Below, piece after piece: positions 16,251 through 25,589 of a stretch of 64,000 nucleotides of DNA. The notes beneath the pieces were generated by a model. It saw only the letters and a program-made list of their open reading frames with translations. It ran no database searches and was not told the origin of the DNA. The stretch comes from UBA4479 sp963974935 (lineage in GTDB: Bacteria; Pseudomonadota; Alphaproteobacteria; Rhodospirillales; Casp-alpha2), in assembly GCA_963974935.1 (NCBI GenBank), contig CAXBEV010000001.1, positions 682,001 to 746,000 on the forward strand, written 5' to 3'. Every line of letters begins with the position of its first letter. Position 1 is the first letter of the stretch. The position numbers and the translations under genes were made by a program.

Positions 16251-17516
16251 TTAGGCATTTGTGTCTGGATCATCGTCGTCCATCCCTTGCGCGTCGAGTA
16301 TAGCGCCTGCCATCTCTGGCGATACCGGATCGGGCGACGTGAACGCCGGCGCAGGCGGGGTTTCTTCGTCATCGTCCGCGCCTGTGGCCGCGTTTGCGTC
16401 GCCAGCTTCGTTGATGTGAGGCACCGGCGGCGTGTCGTCATGTTGGTCAAGTGATTGATTTTCATCGCTATTTTCGTCATTTTCTGGGACGTCTTCGGGC
16501 TCCAGTGCAGGTGTAAAATCGGCCTCGGCGGCATTATCGGCTGCTTCTTCATGCGGCGCATCAATGGCCGGTTGCGGTTCATTTTCGAGCGCTGTGGGCG
16601 CGTCGTCGGTGGGGCCGTCAGCAGCGTACATGTCACCGGGTGCCGATTCGCGCTCCGGCTCGGGCGTGATCTCTGGTTTGAGCTCTGATTCTGGCTCTGA
16701 TTTTGGCTCTGGCGCTGACTCAGATTCGGGGGCAGATACAGCCTCTGATGTCGGCTCTGGTTCTGCTTCTGGCTCCGTCTCAGGTGCGGATTCAAGTTGT
16801 GGCATCGATTCAGCGGCAGCGTCTTCGGCAGAATCGTCATGGTGATCGGTTGGCGCTGCGTCAGAATCTTCGTCGCCGCCGTGCAGATTTCGTTCAACGA
16901 TTTTGTCGATCATTTTTGACAACTCTTCGCTGTCTCGGACGGCAGCGCCGTTCGACCACTCAATGCGACAATCACCCAGTTTCATGCCGGGGTCCGGGTT
17001 AACAAACACTTTGCCGTCGAACCCGGCACGATTGGTCATGACCGTCAGGCGCTCCATGAACGGCTCGCGGATATCGGGATGCAAGATGATCTGCACGCGG
17101 GGCTCTTCGGTGATTGCTTTTAAGGTGTCCTGCGCTATCCGTTCGACCTCACCCAAAGCGTTGCGGGCATTCAGATCTGGGAACATTTTCTTAGTGATCG
17201 TGTTGGCGACGAGGATCATTTCTTTGGCGATATCGCGGTTTGCATCAGCCTGCTGCTCGATCACCTCTTCAAGTTTTGCCACTGCCGCCTCTACTGACTC
17301 CAGCAGCCGCTGCTCGGTGGCTTCTGCGGCTTCAAGGCGGCCACTTTCCTTGCCGGCTTCAAAGCCTTCCTGGCGGGCGCGCTCGAGGTCTTCTTCGGAA
17401 AATGTTGGGGCCGCTTCCTCTTCCGGCTCGTCCTCAATAGCCTCCGCCTCGACCGCGTCCGGTTCTTCCGGTGCATCGAAATCGAGATCGAAAGTATATT
17501 TGCGGACCGTCGACAT
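16251..17516 (-). CDS. fliH: Flagellar assembly protein FliH with long acidic C-terminal extension
   Basis: FliH regulates the export ATPase FliI and links it to the C-ring. Residues 40-212 form the FliH/YscL-like core: a helical region rich in Glu and Ala (about 40-100), then KEMILVANTITKKMFPDLN and VQIILHPDIREPFMERL, and the typical GDCRIEWSNGAAVRDSEEL. The core is as long as a normal FliH. From about residue 213 to 421 there is an extra tail of roughly 209 residues, very rich in Glu, Pro, Ser, Ala and Asp with short PE/SE repeats, which should be disordered. The tail is unusual; the core identity is supported by position between fliG and fliN. Confidence 0.85.
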   Translation of the reverse strand: MSTVRKYTFDLDFDAPEEPDAVEAEAIEDEPEEEAAPTFSEEDLERARQEGFEAGKESGRLEAAEATEQRLLESVEAAVAKLEEVIEQQADANRDIAKEMILVANTITKKMFPDLNARNALGEVERIAQDTLKAITEEPRVQIILHPDIREPFMERLTVMTNRAGFDGKVFVNPDPGMKLGDCRIEWSNGAAVRDSEELSKMIDKIVERNLHGGDEDSDAAPTDHHDDSAEDAAAESMPQLESAPETEPEAEPEPTSEAVSAPESESAPEPKSEPESELKPEITPEPERESAPGDMYAADGPTDDAPTALENEPQPAIDAPHEEAADNAAEADFTPALEPEDVPENDENSDENQSLDQHDDTPPVPHINEAGDANAATGADDDEETPPAPAFTSPDPVSPEMAGAILDAQGMDDDDPDTNA

Positions 17517-17589
17517 AAAATCTCCCGTCCCGGGTTAAGCTTCGCGCAGACCGTCATAGGCGACGCCCGGCGAGGCCAACATGTGGGGT

Positions 17590-18612
17590 TTAGTAAATGA
17601 GTTCACTTTCTTCATCGGACCCGGCAATGACGATTTCGCCTGCGTCGGACAGTGCCTTGGCTGTCTGCACGATTGCCGATTGTGATTCGTCGACATCCTT
17701 GAGGCGAACAGCCCCCATCGCGTCCATATCTTCTTTCATCATCTTGCCGGCACGTTCGGACATGTTGGCGAAGAATAGCTCTTTGACGCTGTCGGCGGCG
17801 CCCTTGAGGGCAATCGCCAACTGGTCCTTTTCGACCTGACGCAATAACAACTGGATACCGGAAGCATCGACACGCACCAGATCGTCGAAGGTGAACATGA
17901 GCTGTTTGATGCGTTCGGCAGACTCTCGGTTGCGTTCTTCGAGGGCCGTCATGAAGCGGTTCTCGGTGTTGCGATCCAAGTTGTTGAAGATGTCGGCCAT
18001 CATCTCATGGCTATCGCGACGTGCGGTGCGTGCCAAGTTGGTCATGAACTCGGTTCTGAGCGTACGCTCGACGTGATCGAGAATTTCTTTTTGCACGGCT
18101 TCCATACGCAGCATCCGCATGATCACTTCCATCGAGAAGTTTTCCGGCAACAGTGCCAAAACGCGCGCCGCGTGGTCGGGCTTGATCTTTGACAACACGA
18201 CGGCGACGGTCTGCGGGTATTCGTTTTTTAGATAGTTGGCGAGCACGGCTTCGTTCACGTTGCCGAGTTTGTCCCACATGGTGCGACCGGCGGGGCCGCG
18301 CATTTCTTCCATGATCTGCTTAACGCGATCCTCAGGCATTGAGGACATAAGCAGTCGTTCCGTTGAGTCGTAAGAACCGACAAGCCCCCCTGCGTTAGAG
18401 AGCTGATCGGCAAACTCGACAAAAAGGCGTTCGACCAGATTGGCGCCAAGGGAACCCAACGTCGACATCGCGTGGGAAAGTTCGCGAATTTCTTCGTCGT
18501 CCATCCGTTCGAAAATTTTGGTCGAATGTTCACGCCCAACGGCAAGCATAAATGCCCCTGCTTTCTGCGCGCCGGAAAGAGACCTGTAATCTTCATTTCT
18601 CGGTTTCGCCAT
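17590..18612 (-). CDS. fliG: Flagellar motor switch protein FliG
   Basis: FliG joins the MS-ring (FliF) to the C-ring and receives torque from the stator. The product of 340 residues has the three FliG domains. The middle domain contains EYPQTVAVVLSKIKPDHAARVLALLP and the C-terminal domain has MFTFDDLVRVDASGIQLLLR, with charged torque-helix residues in the following KGAADSVKELFFANMSERA region. It follows fliF by 28 bases, the usual order. Confidence 0.96.
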   Translation of the reverse strand: MAKPRNEDYRSLSGAQKAGAFMLAVGREHSTKIFERMDDEEIRELSHAMSTLGSLGANLVERLFVEFADQLSNAGGLVGSYDSTERLLMSSMPEDRVKQIMEEMRGPAGRTMWDKLGNVNEAVLANYLKNEYPQTVAVVLSKIKPDHAARVLALLPENFSMEVIMRMLRMEAVQKEILDHVERTLRTEFMTNLARTARRDSHEMMADIFNNLDRNTENRFMTALEERNRESAERIKQLMFTFDDLVRVDASGIQLLLRQVEKDQLAIALKGAADSVKELFFANMSERAGKMMKEDMDAMGAVRLKDVDESQSAIVQTAKALSDAGEIVIAGSDEESELIY

Positions 18613-18640
18613 CTATCTCGCTCCTACTCGACCGTCATTC

Positions 18641-20299
18641 TTAGCTTTCCTGATACATCCACGAGCGCAGGATAGCCAACGCTTCTTCAGGGTGCTTTTC
18701 GACGATCTCGCCGACTTTCTTTACCGAGGACGCTTTTACGCGGCCTTCAACGCGGTCAATGTCGATCAATTCTTCGAATTGCTCCTCGTCGTCGTCGTCC
18801 ACGTTGACGCCGGTCGGTGCCGAAGGCCCGGTCAATGCTGGGGCCCGGCCCTGGTCGGCGAGCAAGCGCTCGGCGGCTTCCTGAGCCGACGGGAGCGCCT
18901 CGAAGGCCCGTGACAGCAGCGGACGGACCACCAGCAAGATCACCAAGATCGCGACGATGCTGAGTACCAAGACTTCGACGACTCGCAGAATATCATTCTT
19001 ACCCATGCCGAAGAACAGTTGTAGTTCTTCTTCGGGCGCTTCGAAGGCAGCAAATTTCATCTGAATCAGCTCCAGGGAGTCGCCGCGGTCTTCGTTAAAG
19101 CCGACGGCGCCTTGGATTAGGGTCGTCAGGAGGCGCATTTCCTCTTCGCTGCGCTTTTCCGAGATTTTATCGCCGTCGGCGTTAACGGTTTGATTTTCGT
19201 CGATCAGCACAGCGATGGACAGGCGTTCGATTTGCCCGCCTTCGCGGATATGATTGGTAACAGTCTTGGAGATTTCGAAATTTGTGGTCTCTTCAACGCG
19301 GCTTTGGTTTTCTTGGCGGCTGGCGGTGTCGCCGGTGCCCAGATTGGCGTCTGGCAGGTTCGTGCCGACGGTGATCGGCGGCTCACCCTCGCTATCGCGG
19401 GAAGATCCGGTTTCTTCGATAGCATTGGTGGAACGCACCACCTGGCCGTCCGGATTATATTCTTCGGACTGCGTCGATACCCGATCGAAGTTCATCGCCA
19501 GTGAAACCTCGGCCCGGACACGGCCAAAGCCGACAGTCTTTTCCAGCATTTCTTCGATGGTGTGGGACAATTCGCCTTCGATTGCACGGCGCCGCTCGTC
19601 GGCCTTGGCGGCGATGCCGGACACGGGGTCTGCGGAGTGAAAGCCTGATGACAGCAACGAGCCTTTGTTGTCGATCAGCGAAATACGCTGCGGCGTCAGT
19701 TGCGGCACAGCGGAAGCGACCAAGTGTTGAACAGCGGCGACCTGCTCGGCCGACAAGCGCACCGGGCCTCGCATCTGCATGACGACGGACGCGCTGGGTT
19801 GTTGCTTCTCACGGCTGAACAGCTCGCGGCGCGGCATCACCAAGTGGACGCGCGCACTTTTGACCGAATTGATCGATCCAATTGTCCGCGCAAGCTCACC
19901 TTCAAGTGCGCGCACCAAGTTGACGTTCTGCATAAAGTTGGTGGAACCGAGCGTGTCGGCATCATCGAACAACTCATAGCCGACCGAGCCGCCCGACGGC
20001 AGGCCTTGCTGCGCCAATTCCAGACGCAACTGTAAGACCCGGTCTTCGGGGACCAGGATTTTTGAGCCGTTTTGCTCAATTTTGAAGGGGATGTTGCGGC
20101 TTTCGAGCTCTTGCACGATGCCCGATGCATCGCTTTGTGCCAATTCACCGTACAGCGTCGTCATACTGGGGGTTGAAAGCTTGGTGGCGAAGAATACCAG
20201 GAAGCCGATCATGCCCAGCACCACACCGCCCATAATCGCCAATCGCATTGGCCCCAGATTTCTTAACGCCTGAACAAATGTATCCACGAGAGCCCCCAT
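18641..20299 (-). CDS. fliF: Flagellar MS-ring protein FliF
   Basis: FliF builds the MS-ring in the inner membrane, the first structure of the basal body. A membrane segment lies near residues 19-38 (LAIMGGVVLGMIGFLVFFAT) and a second near 443-462. Between them are the ring-building motifs, with YELFDDADTLGSTNFMQNVN and ALEGELARTIGSINSVKSAR clearly FliF. The short C-terminal tail would bind FliG. The product has 552 residues. It starts the minus-strand flagellar run. No clear Shine-Dalgarno sequence precedes the ATG. A TTAA half-site lies in the upstream gap, but I do not see a full CtrA box. Confidence 0.95.
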   Translation of the reverse strand: MGALVDTFVQALRNLGPMRLAIMGGVVLGMIGFLVFFATKLSTPSMTTLYGELAQSDASGIVQELESRNIPFKIEQNGSKILVPEDRVLQLRLELAQQGLPSGGSVGYELFDDADTLGSTNFMQNVNLVRALEGELARTIGSINSVKSARVHLVMPRRELFSREKQQPSASVVMQMRGPVRLSAEQVAAVQHLVASAVPQLTPQRISLIDNKGSLLSSGFHSADPVSGIAAKADERRRAIEGELSHTIEEMLEKTVGFGRVRAEVSLAMNFDRVSTQSEEYNPDGQVVRSTNAIEETGSSRDSEGEPPITVGTNLPDANLGTGDTASRQENQSRVEETTNFEISKTVTNHIREGGQIERLSIAVLIDENQTVNADGDKISEKRSEEEMRLLTTLIQGAVGFNEDRGDSLELIQMKFAAFEAPEEELQLFFGMGKNDILRVVEVLVLSIVAILVILLVVRPLLSRAFEALPSAQEAAERLLADQGRAPALTGPSAPTGVNVDDDDEEQFEELIDIDRVEGRVKASSVKKVGEIVEKHPEEALAILRSWMYQES

Positions 20300-20468
20300 C
20301 CATGTTCGGTCATATCAAATCTAACGCACTTGGGCGCGTAGACCGTCATCCCATAACGGATGCTAGGGCGAGTTTAGTGAACAACAAGTTAACGCCCGGC
20401 AATAATTGCCTAGCCTAGCGCTTTTATGACGCTGAGCGGGCAGATTATTTTAGGCGCGCGGGGGAAGC

Positions 20469-20765
20469 TCAGCCGGCGCGGTACGCTTTGATGCGGGTGG
20501 TGCGTAGGCCTTTGACGCCATGACGCTCCAATAGACGTTCCCACGAGCGGAATTCGTCAACCGAGAGCTTATAGCGTTTACAGGCATCTTCGAGGGTAAT
20601 CACCCCCGTACGTACGCCGGCGACGACTTCAGCTTTGCGCCTGGGCACCCATCGGGTGGTATCGGGCGGCGGCAGGTCATCGAGCGCTTGAGGACGCCCG
20701 GCCGGCGACAGGGCGCTGGACCTTTGCGGTCGGTGCCCCTCAGCGTGTGATCTCATGTCGGTCAT
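20469..20765 (-). CDS. sciP: SciP-type small CtrA inhibitory protein (DUF1153)
   Basis: In Caulobacter SciP binds CtrA-controlled promoters, including flagellar ones, and blocks their activation by CtrA. This 98-residue product matches the family: LPPPDTTRWVPRRKAEVVA, GVITLEDACKRYKLSVDEF, then SWERLLERHGVKGLR and the ending TTRIKAYR. The helix-turn-helix-like part covers about 43-80. An in-frame ATG nine bases downstream (Met4) is an alternative start. It lies 169 bases upstream of fliF on the same strand; this gap (20300-20468) holds no further gene. A candidate CtrA box is upstream at 20852-20866. Confidence 0.88.
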   Translation of the reverse strand: MTDMRSHAEGHRPQRSSALSPAGRPQALDDLPPPDTTRWVPRRKAEVVAGVRTGVITLEDACKRYKLSVDEFRSWERLLERHGVKGLRTTRIKAYRAG

Positions 20766-20851
20766 TGCATTCTGCTTTCCGATGGTTGCTTCTTTTTAAT
20801 CCCTAAATCATTCCCTGAGAATCTTGGGACCTATAGAAAAGCAGAATGTCT

Positions 20852-20866
20852 TTAATAAAGGCCTAA
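20852..20866 (-). promoter_or_regulatory. Candidate CtrA box upstream of sciP
   Basis: On the plus strand this reads TTAA-TAAAGGC-CTAA, one mismatch from the CtrA consensus TTAA-N7-TTAA, at 87-101 bases upstream of the sciP ATG. In Caulobacter sciP is itself activated by CtrA, which would make a feedback loop. A one-mismatch match in an AT-rich gap can arise by chance. Confidence 0.35.
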
Positions 20867-20875
20867 ACCCTGTGG

Positions 20876-20899
20876 TAAAAAGGGTGTTAACGGCCCTTT
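20876..20899 (-). terminator. Intrinsic terminator after the TPR-glycosyltransferase gene
   Basis: On the minus strand AAAGGG and CCCTTT pair around a 9-base loop, and the descending arm runs into TTTTT. The stop codon of the gene ending at 20887 lies inside the loop. It would separate that operon from sciP downstream. Confidence 0.5.
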
Positions 20900-22449
20900 A
20901 AGCTGCGGGGGAGGGTGACCAGCGTTTGCTGTACGGAACGCACAGAATCCGCCCAATTTCCGGGATATTTTTGCCGGACCAGGGTCGCCGACGGGTACCA
21001 AGGGCTATTGTTGCGTGCCAAAAAATATCGGCTGTCCGGATCGAATGATAATAAAATCTGCACAGAACAGCCGAGCCCGCCTGCCAGATGTGCCGGTGCA
21101 CTGTCGACACTGATGATTAGATCGAGCGCTTTCATCAGTGCTGCGGTCGCGGCAAAGTCCGTTAATTGATCGCGTACATCAATCAGCCTGGGATCGCGCC
21201 ACGTGTTGCCGCGCGGCCCGACCAGCAAGTTAAAGAACGCGATGTCGTCGTTGTCTAAAAGCGACGCTATGTCATCCGGTGCCATCGAGCGTGCGTAATC
21301 GTGCGCTTGTCCCGGATTGCCGGCCCATACCAAGCCGACGCTCGGTTTGCCGTTGGCACGACGCGCGACGTCAGCTTTCCAAGTAGCAATCTCGTCATCG
21401 GCGGCACGCAGGTAAGGGGTGTCTGTGCTCAAGGTCTCAGGCGTGACGCCGAGTTGGGCCGGGAGACTCATGATCGAGACATGAAAATCGGCGGCAGGGG
21501 GTGGGGCTGCCAAATCGACGATATTGATGTCGTCAAAACATTGATGCATTAGGCGCATTAACGCTTTTTCGCACATCAACGTGACTTGCGCCCCCATCGC
21601 CTGAAGTTCCGGCAAGAACCGCGCGTACATCAGCGCATCGCCGAAGCCTTGCTCGTTCCAGACCAAAAGTCGTTTGCCCGCCAGATATTCGCCCTGCCAT
21701 ACCGGTGCCGTGATTTTGTCGGGCAGCATATGCCAGCCGGGAATCAGCCAACGGTCTTCATAGGCCGCAAACCCGGCCTCCAGATCGCCTTGCTGGATCA
21801 GCAGCCCCGCGCGTTTCAGGCGCGCCTCAATATAGCTTGGGTCGGCCTCGATGGCGCGGTCCGCCCATCCAAGCGCAGCCCCGTGATCGCCGTTTGCGGC
21901 TAGGAAAGACGCCATGTTGAGGCGATACACGGGATTGTCCGGCATCGCTGCCAAGGCGGCACGGATCGATATTTCGGCATCTGCCATTCGGCCCATGCGC
22001 TGCAACGCGTTGCCTCGGTTGGCGGTGGCATCGGTGAAGTCCGGGCGGATCGCCAACGCCGCGTCATAATGTTTCAACGCCTCGGCTATTGCGCCGCAGT
22101 CATAAAGCTGCACGCCTAAGTTATTGAGGATTTCAGGCGTCGCGGGCTGCAGGGTATCGGCTTTGCGATAGGCGGCCAATGCTTCGCCGTCGCGCCGCGT
22201 TTCGCGCAGCAAGTTGGCGAGGTTAAACCATGCAAGTGCATTTTTGGGGGCGTGCGCGGTCGCGTCCAGGTAGGCGGCCTCGGCACCGGCGTTGTCACCC
22301 GCGCCACGAAGCGCTGCACCCAGGTTTATATGCAGCGCTGCAACGTCCGGATGACGGCTTAAGACGTCACGAAAGATATCCGCAGCACGCCGAAAATCTC
22401 CGGCGCCATAGGCGGCGGCTGCCGCGTTTAAATGTGCTTCGTCATCCAT
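20887..22449 (-). CDS. TPR-repeat protein with C-terminal GT9-like glycosyltransferase domain
   Basis: Residues 1 to about 230 are tetratricopeptide repeats (for example ALAWFNLANLLRETRRDGEA and AIAEALKHYDAALAIRPDFT). From about 250 a domain like the ADP-heptose glycosyltransferase fold follows, with WNEQGFGDALMYARF, GLVWAGNPGQAHDYARSMAP and ISVDSAPAHLAGGLG. TPR-GT9-like proteins of this form often sit in flagellin glycosylation loci. It overlaps the upstream methyltransferase gene by 8 bases. Two similar proteins are encoded at 50083-51768 and 56410-58185. Acceptor and donor cannot be read from sequence; flagellin is a reasonable guess. Confidence 0.8.
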   Translation of the reverse strand: MDDEAHLNAAAAAYGAGDFRRAADIFRDVLSRHPDVAALHINLGAALRGAGDNAGAEAAYLDATAHAPKNALAWFNLANLLRETRRDGEALAAYRKADTLQPATPEILNNLGVQLYDCGAIAEALKHYDAALAIRPDFTDATANRGNALQRMGRMADAEISIRAALAAMPDNPVYRLNMASFLAANGDHGAALGWADRAIEADPSYIEARLKRAGLLIQQGDLEAGFAAYEDRWLIPGWHMLPDKITAPVWQGEYLAGKRLLVWNEQGFGDALMYARFLPELQAMGAQVTLMCEKALMRLMHQCFDDINIVDLAAPPPAADFHVSIMSLPAQLGVTPETLSTDTPYLRAADDEIATWKADVARRANGKPSVGLVWAGNPGQAHDYARSMAPDDIASLLDNDDIAFFNLLVGPRGNTWRDPRLIDVRDQLTDFAATAALMKALDLIISVDSAPAHLAGGLGCSVQILLSFDPDSRYFLARNNSPWYPSATLVRQKYPGNWADSVRSVQQTLVTLPRSLKGR

Positions 22450-23500
22450 GGGTCGTCGGTTGGAGTACGGCGATACTGTATGGATTAAACGGATTGGATC
22501 CGTAAGTGTCGAAGGCAGTTTCTATGATCTCGGCGGCGCCAGAACGCTCGGCATGCTGAATGATGCTCCAAAGGTTCAGGTTGTAGCGTCCGCTCACGGA
22601 CCATGCAGCCGCGTTCTCCCAAAACTTTGACGGGCGTAAATCGAACGAATGAGTTTTAAAAAGAGATTGTGCGGACGGCACTGAAGTGCTGATTTCAACA
22701 AGGATCTTTTCGACAGCGAACTTCAAAAGATTATCGCGTCTTTGCCATCCAAATGGTTCGTAAAATAGCAACGTGGCAGCGGGAGCGGCGTGGAAAATAT
22801 CTGTAATGAACTCGACCGGCAGAAAGGCGATCTGTTCAATGGCTGCGCTGCTAAAAATGAGAGGATGGTCGTATGCGCGCATGAAGTTAAAATCGTACGC
22901 GTAGAAATCAAACGGGCGAATTTCTGCGTCTATGGTGGGATCACAGGCCAAAAGCCTTTCTGTAGCTTCGCGGCCACTATCAGCCTGCTCGCAGGCGATA
23001 TATTTAAGGTCGCGGCGTTTGGTGCGATCAGCAATGTGGCCTAAATTCCGTCCCCAGCCGGCGCCAAGCTCAATTAATGCGTCGGTTTTTTCAGTAAGGT
23101 GCGCCATGATACGCTCCAAAAACTGAAGGCCATTGAAATCGAGCGGTACTTGGCGGTAGGTGCCGTTCTTCGCAACCACCATATAGCCAGGTGCAGGCTT
23201 AAAATTACCTGGCGCTACTTTAAAGCGGTTCCCGGCGACAATGTCACTGATGATGCCACTTGCCGTATAGGGGACGGTCATGGCGTCCAAGGCACCATTT
23301 AGCCCATTCAGTTGTGACGCGGTTGCATTTTCAATTCTCGCAAGGATATCAGCCCAGGCTGCCTGATAGTTCTGCTTTTGGCTGTTATTCACGAGCTGCA
23401 TACGCTCGGCGATGGCGGCAATGACATCATCGGGCGCGGAAATATCGACGCATTGAATAAGGTCGATGGCGTTTTTTAACCCGTCAGGGCTTAGCGTCAT
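22442..23500 (-). CDS. SAM-dependent methyltransferase, probably sugar O-methyltransferase
   Basis: The 352-residue product has a SAM-binding motif I in ALIELGAGWGRNLGHIA (about 139-155) and a following acidic strand (YIACEQADSG). The architecture, an N-terminal helical region and a methyltransferase domain with a long C-terminal part (LFYEPFGWQRRDNLLKFAVE), recalls the putative sugar O-methyltransferase group found in polysaccharide and flagellin glycan clusters. It overlaps the Maf gene upstream by 4 bases and the TPR gene downstream by 8. The surrounding DNA is more AT-rich than its neighbours. Substrate unknown. Confidence 0.7.
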   Translation of the reverse strand: MTLSPDGLKNAIDLIQCVDISAPDDVIAAIAERMQLVNNSQKQNYQAAWADILARIENATASQLNGLNGALDAMTVPYTASGIISDIVAGNRFKVAPGNFKPAPGYMVVAKNGTYRQVPLDFNGLQFLERIMAHLTEKTDALIELGAGWGRNLGHIADRTKRRDLKYIACEQADSGREATERLLACDPTIDAEIRPFDFYAYDFNFMRAYDHPLIFSSAAIEQIAFLPVEFITDIFHAAPAATLLFYEPFGWQRRDNLLKFAVEKILVEISTSVPSAQSLFKTHSFDLRPSKFWENAAAWSVSGRYNLNLWSIIQHAERSGAAEIIETAFDTYGSNPFNPYSIAVLQPTTHG

Positions 23501-25572
23501 GGCGTGCTTCCTCCATGGCAGTGCTTAAATTTCTTTCCAGACCCACAATAGCAGGGCTCGTTTCTGGATAATGTTTGCCGTTTCGGCAGCTGCATGCCTT
23601 TGGGGGCAATGCGCACGGAAATGTCCGGTGGTTGCGCCGGGCGGTCGCCGCCCAAAAATTGCAGAGCATGGGCCTGCATGGCGTCGAATGCACGCAGCAG
23701 CTCGACACGCGCCAACTCGCGAAACCGGGGTTCGTCGGCGGCCCGCGCAACTCGGAGCCGATAGAACTCGGTAAACAAGAACAACGACAACAATGTGCCC
23801 CGAAACAAAATCAGCACCGCATCGGCCAGGCCTTCGGTTGGTGCATCCAAAAAGCCTTTGCGCAGCTGCAGGAACGTCATCACTTTTTGTTGGTAGCTGC
23901 CGTCGGCAAAACTCGCTTGATCTTGTAGCAGAGCGCGAAAGTCGTCCCCGAAGCGTGCGATATGCGTGCTGAACACGTCACCGTCCCAGCGCAACGTGGT
24001 ATCGGCGTCGGCGGCAGGATAGCTTTCAAGCAAGCGCGCGACGGCTTTGGCTTTGCCGCCTTTGTTCATGCTTGAGGGATCAAGCTTAAGATCGCGCCCT
24101 CGCACGGCCTCGGTGCCGGCAAGTTTTGCGCCATCGGAACAGTTGACGATATGCCGATCCTTGCCGAGCCCACGCGCCAAGTCTTCAGCATTCTTAACGG
24201 CCGGCAGGAAATATTTGGAGGTCCAAATCTGATCTCGGAAATTGCCGGCAACAGGTATGTCGTATTGCGTGTCGTGACGGACGCCTTCTTGGGTGTTGTA
24301 GAAGCTCGCCTTCGAATGATGCGCTTGCTGGTCTGCCGAGCCGAGGTCGAGACCGAAGATATAAACGTCTTGGAAGCCGGCTTCGATGGCGAAGCAGAGG
24401 GCGGCGTTGCCGACGGTTGGGTCGGGCAGACGCATACCGCTTTCGGGCTTGCCGGAAAATGCGGCGTATGGTGTCAGCGCCAAGCGGAAATATAAAACGG
24501 ATTGATGAAATCGGCTGAGCGCTTCTTGTTCAACTGTTACCGATGCGACCAAATTGATGCCGCTGATATCGAAGTCGCCGGCGATCTGGTCGTACTTGGT
24601 GGTGACATCCCAGTTTTCGGACTCGACCTGGAAATCAGGCCGGATACCCGCGTTCAATAGTGGGCGGAGGGCGGAGCCCGCCGAGACAATGACTGCGTCA
24701 TCCTGATGCGCGCGGATGACTTCAAGGTCGGCGTCCAACGACGGGCCGCTGCCGACCACGAATACCGGTGCGTGCAGCGTGCCGGCGCCGTCCCGATGAT
24801 ATACATGCGTGCGGCCCGACGTCAGATTGGCGAAGCTGTTCCACAGCATCGTCAATTCGTCATGGAAAAACCCGAGGTGCGTGCCGACCAAGTTGAGATC
24901 ACGTGTGAGGCCTTCGATTAACTGCAAGCCGAAGTTTTGCTCGTGATCGAAAAGGACGCTGGCGAAGTTGTCGGCGCGGCCCGGATTGACGCGGCGGCAC
25001 AAGCGCCAGACGTTGCCGGCGGCGACGTTGGCGTCCTTGTCCAAGATGAAATGCACCTCGACGTCTTTTTCAAAGGTTTTGAAAATATGCGTTGCCCAGT
25101 CGATCCGGCTCAGCGATGCGGCAAGCTTGGCCTCGTCAGGTTCGACAATAATAAAGCAGCCGGGCTTGAATTCGTTGAATAACTTTTCGAAGGCGCTGTC
25201 GTCAGGAAGGCCACAGATCAACAAGTAAAACGCTTCGGGTGTACGCGGATGGTCCAAAAATGCGATCTTTTGCGCATCGGCGCGCAGCAACAGGTTGCTC
25301 AAAAACGCAAATGTCTGTGCATCGATGTCTTCGCGGTTCGGATAGTTGCCGTTGAAGCGCAGTGTTTTGTGCTTGCCGCTGGGGGGCGGGACATCTTTGA
25401 TGTGATCCAGGTGCGGTTTGATACGCTCCAGCACTTGTGGCGCGATGCGGCGAAACAGCTCAATGTTGCGATCACGAAGAGACAGGCTGCGGACGCTCAT
25501 GACGTCTCCGGTAAAGGGCGAATCGATACGGCGTTTAAGATACCCGTTGGCGACTTCATTTGAAATCTTCAT
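23497..25572 (-). CDS. Maf-type flagellin glycosyltransferase (DUF115) with C-terminal SEC-C motif
   Basis: Maf (motility-associated factor) proteins transfer nonulosonic acids to flagellin in the cytoplasm. The MptE-like core is shown by FVVGSGPSLDADLEVIRAHQ, then SAGSALRPLLNAGIRPDF, and VGNAALCFAIEAGFQDVYIF (about 270-430). The last 25 residues contain a SEC-C zinc-binding motif, NEPCYCGSGKKFKHCHG, with the spacing C-x-C-x8-C-H known from the SecA C-terminus. Such a tail on a Maf protein is uncommon. The protein of 691 residues heads a three-gene operon and lies just upstream of a strong hairpin separating it from flgE. A second Maf is encoded at 48055-50067. Confidence 0.8.
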   Translation of the reverse strand: MKISNEVANGYLKRRIDSPFTGDVMSVRSLSLRDRNIELFRRIAPQVLERIKPHLDHIKDVPPPSGKHKTLRFNGNYPNREDIDAQTFAFLSNLLLRADAQKIAFLDHPRTPEAFYLLICGLPDDSAFEKLFNEFKPGCFIIVEPDEAKLAASLSRIDWATHIFKTFEKDVEVHFILDKDANVAAGNVWRLCRRVNPGRADNFASVLFDHEQNFGLQLIEGLTRDLNLVGTHLGFFHDELTMLWNSFANLTSGRTHVYHRDGAGTLHAPVFVVGSGPSLDADLEVIRAHQDDAVIVSAGSALRPLLNAGIRPDFQVESENWDVTTKYDQIAGDFDISGINLVASVTVEQEALSRFHQSVLYFRLALTPYAAFSGKPESGMRLPDPTVGNAALCFAIEAGFQDVYIFGLDLGSADQQAHHSKASFYNTQEGVRHDTQYDIPVAGNFRDQIWTSKYFLPAVKNAEDLARGLGKDRHIVNCSDGAKLAGTEAVRGRDLKLDPSSMNKGGKAKAVARLLESYPAADADTTLRWDGDVFSTHIARFGDDFRALLQDQASFADGSYQQKVMTFLQLRKGFLDAPTEGLADAVLILFRGTLLSLFLFTEFYRLRVARAADEPRFRELARVELLRAFDAMQAHALQFLGGDRPAQPPDISVRIAPKGMQLPKRQTLSRNEPCYCGSGKKFKHCHGGSTP

Positions 25573-25589
25573 ATCCCAGAAACGGGTGA

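Noticed and set aside
16199..16897. Open frame overlapping the fliH tail in another frame
   Set aside because: It is a basic, repeat-derived frame shifted from the acidic FliH tail repeats, with no recognisable domain.
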